From Betaproteobacteria bacterium (GTDB lineage Bacteria > Pseudomonadota > Gammaproteobacteria > Burkholderiales > SG8-39): 36,116 nt of DNA. Numbering within the stretch: position 1 is the stretch's first letter; the number at the start of each line of letters is the position of its first letter. Both the position numbers and the translations under genes were made by a program. The stretch lies in assembly GCA_022340705.1 (NCBI GenBank), contig JAJDNJ010000144.1, positions 1-36,116 of the forward strand. Reading direction: 5' to 3'. The notes below the pieces were generated by a model, which ran no database searches, was not told the origin of the DNA, and was given only the letters and a program-made list of their open reading frames with translations. Below are positions 30,758 to 36,116 of this stretch, piece after piece.

Positions 30758-32677
30758 ATGCACCTCAACCTCCGCGGCAAGATCTTCGCATACGTCGCGC
30801 TGCCGGTCGTGCTGATTCTGGGGGGCGTTGAAGCCCTTCGCCTCCAGCAGCTCGCCGACGAAGCGACGGCTTCCACGATCGACCGTGAGGAAACGAGCGT
30901 CGAGCGCGAGGCGCGTGCGCTAAACGCCAAGCTGCGCGAGGTCGCGCGCATCGCGCTCGATACGGCGAATTTCCTGGAGCTGCATCCCGACATCGAACCG
31001 CCGCGGCTGTTCGATCTGGTGCGCAGGAACGTCGCCGCGGACCGGCTGGTCTATGGCGCCGCGATCGCGTTCCTGCCGTCGGCTTCTCCGACCGGAGGGC
31101 TGTTTTCGCCGTACGCGTTCCGCAAATCGGTCGACGAGATCGCCGTGATGGACATCGGGCGCGACGGCTATGACTACACCGCGGCGCGCTGGCAGTGGTG
31201 GCAGCGCCCCTTCGAGCGCGGCTACGGCGTATGGACCGACGCCTACCTGGACGAAGGCGCGGGCAACGTCTGGATGGTCACGTTTTCCGCGCCGTTCAGG
31301 CGCGACGGCATTCCGATCGGGGTCGCCACCGTCGACGTCGAGCTGCCCACGCTGCGCGCGCTGCTGTTCAATGCCGAGGCGCAGCGCCGCAAGCTGTTCG
31401 TTCTCGGCGCCGACCTGCGCATGGTGTTTGCGCACGACAGCGCGGATATCGGCACGCCGTTGCAGACGATCGCCGAGCGCAGCGGCCGCTCGGACATCCT
31501 CGCGCTCGGACGAAAGATGCTGGCCAAAGCGGCGCTGGGTCACACGGTTGCCGCCGGGTGGGATTCACCCGACCGGCAGTGGATCTTCTACGCCCCGGTC
31601 GTCTCGGCCGGCTGGGTCCTCGGGCTGCGCGTCGACGAGCGCCGCGTATTCGGTGCGGTACGCGCGCAGGCGGCTGACGCCGCGGTGGGACTGGTGGTCA
31701 CGCTCGCGCTGATCGCCCTCGGGGTCATCTTCGTGACGCGACGCATCACGGCGCCGCTCGCGCGGCTCACGGCGGCCGCGCAACGCGTCGCGCAGGGCGA
31801 CATGTCGGTCGAACTCAAGTCGACGGGCGACGACGAGATCGCGCGCCTGTCGCGCAGCTTCAACCACATGGCGCAGGCGATCGTCGAGCGCGAGCAGGCG
31901 CTGGTCGCGGAAACCGCCGCGCGCGAGAAGATCGAGACCGAGCTCGCGCTCGCCAAGGAACTGCAGCGCAGCATGCTGCCGCCGGCGCAGGCGCACGACG
32001 CGGCCTTCGGGCGTTACGACGTCGCGGCGGTGCTCGAGCCGGCGCGCGCCGTCGGTGGCGACTTCTTCGACTACGTGGTCACCTCCGACGGTCGGCTCAT
32101 GTTCGTGATCGCCGACGTCTCCGACAAGGGCGTGCCGGCCGCGCTGTTCATGGTGCGCGCGCACACGCTGCTGCGCTCGCTGGCACAGGCTCCGGTTTCA
32201 CCGTCCGCTCTGCTCGCCACCATGAACAATGCGCTCTGCGCGGACAACGATCGCTGCATGTTCGTGACGCTCGCCTGCGGCGCGCTCGAGCTCGCCGGCG
32301 GGCGTCTGGAACTGGCCAACGCGGGGCACGAGCCGGCGCTGCGCGTGCGCGCGGACGGACGGTTAGAATGGCTCGCGGTGGACAACGGCCCGGCGCTCGG
32401 GCTGATCGAAAACACCCCGTACCCGCGCGCCGAGTTCCGGCTCGAGGCGGGCGATGCGCTGGTGCTCTACACCGATGGCGTGAGCGAGGCGTTCGATCCG
32501 GAAAAGCGTGCGTTCGGGCGCGACGGGCTCGAGATCGCGGTGCGCGCTCAGGCGCGGGCTTCGGCGCTCGATCTTTGCGCCGGCGTGATCGCCGAGGTGC
32601 GTCGCTTCACGGCCGGCGCGGAGCAGAGCGACGACCTCACGCTGCTCGTGCTGCGCTGGCACGGCGCACGGTCCTGA
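30758..32677 (+). CDS. SpoIIE/RsbU-type PP2C phosphatase with Cache sensor and HAMP
   Basis: 639 aa membrane receptor. A first helix at about 8-24, a large extracytoplasmic region at about 28-310 with dCache-like features (VYGAAIAFLPS, YDYTAARWQWWQRP, GNVWMVTFSAPF), a second helix at about 315-336, HAMP at about 337-390 (TRRITAPLARLTAAAQRVAQGDM), a coiled linker, and a PPM phosphatase at about 425-635. Metal-site aspartates are intact: VGGDFFDY, IADVSDKG, YTDGVSEAF and SDDLTLL. By analogy with RsbU and SpoIIE it dephosphorylates a STAS anti-anti-sigma factor, and one is encoded 42 bases downstream. The extracellular signal is unknown. Confidence 0.93.
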   Translation: MHLNLRGKIFAYVALPVVLILGGVEALRLQQLADEATASTIDREETSVEREARALNAKLREVARIALDTANFLELHPDIEPPRLFDLVRRNVAADRLVYGAAIAFLPSASPTGGLFSPYAFRKSVDEIAVMDIGRDGYDYTAARWQWWQRPFERGYGVWTDAYLDEGAGNVWMVTFSAPFRRDGIPIGVATVDVELPTLRALLFNAEAQRRKLFVLGADLRMVFAHDSADIGTPLQTIAERSGRSDILALGRKMLAKAALGHTVAAGWDSPDRQWIFYAPVVSAGWVLGLRVDERRVFGAVRAQAADAAVGLVVTLALIALGVIFVTRRITAPLARLTAAAQRVAQGDMSVELKSTGDDEIARLSRSFNHMAQAIVEREQALVAETAAREKIETELALAKELQRSMLPPAQAHDAAFGRYDVAAVLEPARAVGGDFFDYVVTSDGRLMFVIADVSDKGVPAALFMVRAHTLLRSLAQAPVSPSALLATMNNALCADNDRCMFVTLACGALELAGGRLELANAGHEPALRVRADGRLEWLAVDNGPALGLIENTPYPRAEFRLEAGDALVLYTDGVSEAFDPEKRAFGRDGLEIAVRAQARASALDLCAGVIAEVRRFTAGAEQSDDLTLLVLRWHGARS

Positions 32678-32719
32678 CAGCGTTGGTGGCGCGATACAAT
32701 TCCCGGCGGAGGATGCGCG

Positions 32720-33097
32720 ATGAGCCTGATGATCAATCTGGATGCCTCGAGAGTTCCCTTCCAGCGCTTCAGCCTCGGCGGGCGTCTCGATACGACAACG
32801 GCGCCCGAGCTGGAAAAGAAGATCGACGAAGTCCTTGCGGCGAAGCCGCTGGCGATGGTGTTCGACATGGCGGAGCTCGAGTACATCAGCAGCGCAGGGC
32901 TGCGCGCGATCTTCCGCGCGCAGAAGGCGATGCACGCGGCGAACGGCGAAGTGCTCATGGTGAACATGCAGCCCGCGGTGCAGAAGGTGTTCGACATCGT
33001 CAAGGCGCTGCCGCTGAAATCTGTGTTCCGCAGCGTCGAGGAGCTCGACGAGTACCTCGACGCCATGCAAAGCAAGGTGCGCGAGGAAGGGCGCTAA
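32720..33097 (+). CDS. STAS-domain anti-sigma-factor antagonist
   Basis: 125 aa. ATG 32720 follows a perfect GGAGG with seven bases of spacing. The STAS fold runs GGRLDTTTAPELEKKIDEVL, AMVFDMAELEYISSAGLRAIF; S58, the residue before A in SSAG, corresponds to the phosphorylated serine of SpoIIAA and RsbV. The downstream part (EVLMVNMQPAVQKVFDIV) is typical. It is the likely substrate of the upstream SpoIIE-like phosphatase. No HATPase anti-sigma kinase or sigma factor is encoded in the window, so the switch is incomplete here. A TACAAT at 32695-32700 may be a -10 giving it a separate transcript. The gene is convergent with the cytochrome gene, seven bases between stops. Confidence 0.93.
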   Translation: MSLMINLDASRVPFQRFSLGGRLDTTTAPELEKKIDEVLAAKPLAMVFDMAELEYISSAGLRAIFRAQKAMHAANGEVLMVNMQPAVQKVFDIVKALPLKSVFRSVEELDEYLDAMQSKVREEGR

Positions 33098-33104
33098 GCC
33101 GCGC

Positions 33105-35510
33105 TCACTGCGCGCCGAGGCTGCGCAGCAGCTGCTGCGCCTGCGGATCCTGCGGCGCGGCCTTGGCGAGGCGCCGCGCGTAATCCAGGGCGCGCTCGCG
33201 CGCGCCGCTCTCGCGGCTGATGCTGGCCCCGGCGAGCAGCAGGTTGCGGTCCGTCGGGTGTCGCGCGAGCGCGCGATCGATCTCGGCGAGCGCCTCCTGC
33301 AATTTCTTTTGGCTGTAGAGGCCGACCGCGTAAACGTAGGCGAAGCGCGCATCCTGGGGCGCGAGCGCCGCGGCGCGCGCGAGCTCGGCGAGCGCGTCCT
33401 CAGGGCGCTTGAGGCGAACCAGCGTGAGGCCGAGCACGTGGTGCAGGGTCGGGTCATCGGGCATGATCGCGAGACCCTCGCGCAGGATCGCCTCGCCCTC
33501 GGCGTCGCGCGCGTGGCTGCGGTACAGGTCGGCGAGGTTCACGTAAGCAGGCACGTGACGGGGCTCGAGCGCGATCGCGCTGCGCAGCGCTTCCTCCGCG
33601 GCCTCGACGCGCTCGCGGCGCGCGTAGAAGGTGCCGAGCGAGGTGCGTGCCTCCGGCCGGTCGAAGTTGGTGCGCTGCACCGCCTCGTATTCGGCCGCGG
33701 CGCGCGCGAACGCGGCCTTCTGAGCGCTCGAGAACGACGCGTCGGGAATCGACGAGAGGATCCAGGCCGCCTCGACGCGTACCGCACGTACCGGGTCCTC
33801 GAGCAGCGGCGCGGCGAGCGCGAGGCGCTGCTCGGCGGGCAGTGCCTCGAGCGCGGAGAGGGCCGCCAGGCGCAGCACCGGGTCGGCGGCCGCGAGCGGT
33901 GCGCGCAGCGCTTCGAGCGTCTGCGGACTGAGCGCATCGCCGATCGCCTGGGCGGCGCTCGCGCGCGCGATCGCGGGCTGCGACGGGTCGCCAACCAGCG
34001 CGGCGAGCATCGCACCCGCGCCGGCGTCACCGCGCGCGGCGGCGGCAAGCGTCCCGGCGAAGCGCTGGAAGCCCTGCGGTTGGTGCCCGAGGCGGGCTTC
34101 GAGCACGCCGGCCGCCCAGGCCGCGTCCTTGTCGGCATGGCAACCGGTGCAGGCATTCGGCACGCCGAGCGAAACGCTCTGGTCCGGCCGCGGCACGCGC
34201 AGGCTGTGATCGCGCCGCGGGTCGATCACCATGTACGTCGTTTGCGGCATATGGCAGTCGACGCAGGCGCTGCCCTTGGCGCCCGGCTTGTGGAAGTGGT
34301 GCTTGGGGCTGTCGTAGCGCGCGGGCAGGTGGCACTGCGCGCAGACCGCGTTGCCCTCGGCGCGCAGCTTGGCGCTGTGCGGCGCGTGGCAGTCGCTGCA
34401 GGTCACGCCCGCGCGGTGCATCTTGCTCTGCAGGAACGAGCCCCAGATGTAGACCTCGTCGCGCTGCTGGCCGTCGGGGTAGTACAAGCCCGGCGTGAGG
34501 AGCGAGGGCCGGTAGTGGTCGAGAAAGGGCTTGCCCGCCGAATAGTTCTCCGCGATCTGCGCGCGCCGCGCATGGCACTGCGCGCAGACTTCGACCTCGG
34601 TGTGCGCGTCGTTCGGCCGGCTGCGCAGCGCGCTGCCCTTGGCCGGGTCGATCGTCCAGGTGACATCGCGACGCTCGTCGAAGCGCACGGTGAGTCCCAG
34701 GGTCGGGTCGGCAGGCTTGGTCTTTGCCCAGGCGGCATGCGCGCTGCCCGGGCCGTGGCAGGCTTCACAACCCACCGTGATCTCCGACCACGTGGTCTTG
34801 AAGCTGTTCGTCGCCGCGTCATAGTTCTTGCGCACGTCGATCGAATGGCAGTCGGCGCACATGAAGTTCCAGTTCTGCTGGCGCCCGGTCCAGTGCAGCT
34901 CGTCGCGGAAGTCGACCTTCTCGTTGGGGTAGAGGTGAAACCAGCGCTGCCCCCCCTGGTCCTTCGCGCGCGCGTCCCAGGCGATCGACAGCGCCTGCAC
35001 GCGCCCGTCGGGGAATTCGGTCAGGTACTGCTGCAGCGGGTATACGCCGAAGGTGTAGCGGATCTCGAAGTCGGCAAGCTTGCCGTCGGCAGCGTCGGTG
35101 CGCACGAAGTACTTGCCGTCGCGCTTGAAGAAGTTCGAGGTGACGCCGTTGTAGCTGAAGCTCGCGTTGTTGAAGTCGCCGAGCACGGTCTTGTCGTTTG
35201 CGTGCTGCATCGCGCGCGCGTGCTGCGAGGTCTTCCAGGCCTCGGTCTCGGCGCGGTGGCATTCCGCGCAGGCCGCGCTGCCGACGAAGGTCGGCACCAC
35301 GACGGCGGGCTTCTGCGCGGTCGGTTGCGCGGGAGACTTTGCAGAGGGCTTCGGCGGCTCGCGCGAAGTCCACCACAGCGTCGCGATCACGATGAGCGCC
35401 GCGAGCACAAGCCCGGCCGCGACGCCCCAGCCACGCGAGGTTGTCCGCTGTTGCGGCGCGGAAGCGGCCGATGGCGCGGCGCGCCGGCGCTTGCCCTTTT
35501 TAGATGCCAA
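33105..35510 (-). CDS. Octahaem c-type cytochrome with HEAT and TPR repeats
   Basis: 801 aa from a TTG at 35510 (in-frame stop just upstream, so no earlier start). An N-terminal basic patch (KKGKRRR) then one helix (about 29-47) anchors it, with the rest periplasmic. Eight CxxCH haem motifs: C81, C218, C248, C309, C371, C390, C416 and C454. Residues about 480-605 are HEAT-like repeats rich in Ala and Leu, and about 620-800 are tetratricopeptide repeats (PEARTSLGTFYARRERVEAAEEALRSAI, HVPAYVNLADLYRSHARDAEGEAIL). No CxxCK or catalytic haem seen, so it is not NrfA. It is most likely an electron carrier or a multihaem scaffold. No cytochrome maturation genes adjoin it. Confidence 0.9.
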   Translation of the reverse strand: MASKKGKRRRAAPSAASAPQQRTTSRGWGVAAGLVLAALIVIATLWWTSREPPKPSAKSPAQPTAQKPAVVVPTFVGSAACAECHRAETEAWKTSQHARAMQHANDKTVLGDFNNASFSYNGVTSNFFKRDGKYFVRTDAADGKLADFEIRYTFGVYPLQQYLTEFPDGRVQALSIAWDARAKDQGGQRWFHLYPNEKVDFRDELHWTGRQQNWNFMCADCHSIDVRKNYDAATNSFKTTWSEITVGCEACHGPGSAHAAWAKTKPADPTLGLTVRFDERRDVTWTIDPAKGSALRSRPNDAHTEVEVCAQCHARRAQIAENYSAGKPFLDHYRPSLLTPGLYYPDGQQRDEVYIWGSFLQSKMHRAGVTCSDCHAPHSAKLRAEGNAVCAQCHLPARYDSPKHHFHKPGAKGSACVDCHMPQTTYMVIDPRRDHSLRVPRPDQSVSLGVPNACTGCHADKDAAWAAGVLEARLGHQPQGFQRFAGTLAAAARGDAGAGAMLAALVGDPSQPAIARASAAQAIGDALSPQTLEALRAPLAAADPVLRLAALSALEALPAEQRLALAAPLLEDPVRAVRVEAAWILSSIPDASFSSAQKAAFARAAAEYEAVQRTNFDRPEARTSLGTFYARRERVEAAEEALRSAIALEPRHVPAYVNLADLYRSHARDAEGEAILREGLAIMPDDPTLHHVLGLTLVRLKRPEDALAELARAAALAPQDARFAYVYAVGLYSQKKLQEALAEIDRALARHPTDRNLLLAGASISRESGARERALDYARRLAKAAPQDPQAQQLLRSLGAQ

Positions 35511-35699
35511 TGTTCACGATCTACCGCATTGCGGAGGGGGCATTCTGCCAGACCAATGCGCGCGGACAGGTTCCCTGCACTTTGGGGCAACCGAATCTGC
35601 ACCCATGGCGAATGGCATCCGAGCCGCGCGATATCCAGACTCTCTGAGGTGTCTTGCGCGAGTGCCCAGGCCGCAAGCGGCGAATCAGGGTCGGCTGGT

Positions 35700-36074
35700 A
35701 TGGCTGCGACGCCGCATACTGTCGTCCTCGTCGAGGATGACGATGGATTGCGCTCGGCGCTCGTGCGCATTCTCGAGCTCGCCGGCTTCCGCGTCGAAAG
35801 CTTCTCCACCGCCGAGGAAGCCCTCGCAGCGGGTGCGGCGGCGCGTGCCGAGTGCATCGTCTGCGACGTGTATCTGCCGCGCGAGACCGGCTTCGGGCTC
35901 TGCCGAAAGCTGTCGCAGGGCGGAGCGCGCCCGCCGGTGATCTTCATCACCGCCCACGATCTTCCGGCGGTGCGGGCCGAGGCCGAAGCGCTCGGCGCCG
36001 CAAACTGCTTGATCAAGCCCTTCCCGGGACGCGCGCTCGTCGAGGCGGTGCGCGCGGCGCTCGCGTCGGCCTGA
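35700..36074 (+). CDS. Stand-alone receiver-domain protein (FixJ-like receiver)
   Basis: 124 aa, complete within the window (TGA at 36072-36074). ATG 35700 directly precedes the receiver fold (TVVLVEDDDGLRSALVRILELAGF). Acid residues around D13/D14, phospho-acceptor D56 (CDVYLPRETG), T84 (FITAHD) and K106 (IKPFPG) are all present. No output domain follows, so it acts by protein interaction, like CheY, although the sequence is closer to FixJ-type receivers. Its histidine kinase is not in the window. The 189-base divergent space before it (35511-35699) holds no gene or convincing promoter. Confidence 0.9.
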   Translation: MAATPHTVVLVEDDDGLRSALVRILELAGFRVESFSTAEEALAAGAAARAECIVCDVYLPRETGFGLCRKLSQGGARPPVIFITAHDLPAVRAEAEALGAANCLIKPFPGRALVEAVRAALASA

Positions 36075-36104
36075 GCCTCGCCTCGGCGGACGCGACCCTC
36101 CGGC

Positions 36105-36110
36105 TATACT
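36105..36110 (+). promoter_or_regulatory. Possible -10 box for a gene beyond the window
   Basis: TATACT, a near-consensus -10 hexamer, lies 31 bases after the receiver gene stop, six bases before the window end. The gene it would serve, if any, is out of sight. No -35 is clear. Confidence 0.4.
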
Positions 36111-36116
36111 CCGTCC

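Noticed and set aside
33105-35510. Cytochrome c nitrite reductase (NrfA)
   Set aside because: No CxxCK motif, eight rather than five haems, and a long HEAT/TPR tail.
33258-35699. Very long plus-strand open frame opposite the cytochrome gene
   Set aside because: It is antisense to a protein with eight haem motifs and TPR repeats. Its translation is Arg/Ala/Leu/Gly-rich with no domain; only its last 124 codons (from 35700) form a real receiver gene.

Overview
The window is GC-rich (roughly two thirds or more G+C) and densely coded, with many ATGA-type stop/start overlaps and long antisense open frames that are only shadows of real genes. Class III cyclases, an EnvZ/OmpR-type pair, a Yej/Opp-like peptide importer, a bacterial Ser/Thr kinase and a multihaem cytochrome together suggest a free-living proteobacterium, most likely a betaproteobacterium. 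This is inferred from gene content and style; no rRNA or tRNA marker is present. I saw no tRNA, rRNA, CRISPR array, insertion sequence or integrase. No gene-free stretch exceeds 300 bases; the longest (6451-6665) holds a probable operator array.

Layout. 1-990 is the 3' part of an MFS transporter, followed by a small unknown gene (1127-1447). On the minus strand, 4201-1479 carries a Ser/Thr protein kinase and an FHA-domain adenylate cyclase. 6450-4337 (minus) is an OmpR-family regulator and its histidine kinase, overlapping by one base. Divergent from that pair are two tiny exported products (6666-7132), a lipoprotein and a very charged secreted peptide, ended by a textbook terminator at 7158. 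The shared upstream region carries repeated TGTAACG elements.

The most unusual block is 12412-7188 (minus): an ABC-exporter-like protein whose nucleotide-binding domain has lost the key catalytic residues and carries a large insertion, then a stand-alone cyclic-nucleotide-binding domain, a membrane-bound class III cyclase and a SAM methyltransferase with a Cys4 knuckle. A metallo-beta-lactamase-fold hydrolase of a cyclic-phosphodiesterase-like family lies divergently at 12494. Together they look like a self-contained module that makes, senses and possibly degrades a cyclic nucleotide around a membrane pseudo-ABC protein. I do not know of a characterised system of this form.

26377-13429 (minus) is a run of eleven same-strand genes with tiny gaps or overlaps: four glycosyltransferases, a histidine phosphatase, a polysaccharide-deacetylase-like protein, a small membrane protein, then a complete peptide/oligopeptide ABC importer (dual ATPase, binding protein, two permeases). 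It ends in a probable two-way terminator shared with the hydrolase gene. An ATP-grasp protein (26557) is divergent from its start.

The right end carries a third class III cyclase (27510), an RRM-type RNA-binding protein (28845, minus), two unknown proteins, a SpoIIE/RsbU-type phosphatase with a STAS-domain partner (30758-33097), a predicted eight-haem cytochrome c with HEAT/TPR repeats (33105-35510, minus) and a stand-alone receiver domain (35700). Signalling genes dominate: three cyclases, a cNMP receptor, a Ser/Thr kinase with FHA partner, a two-component pair, a partner-switch pair and a lone receiver.
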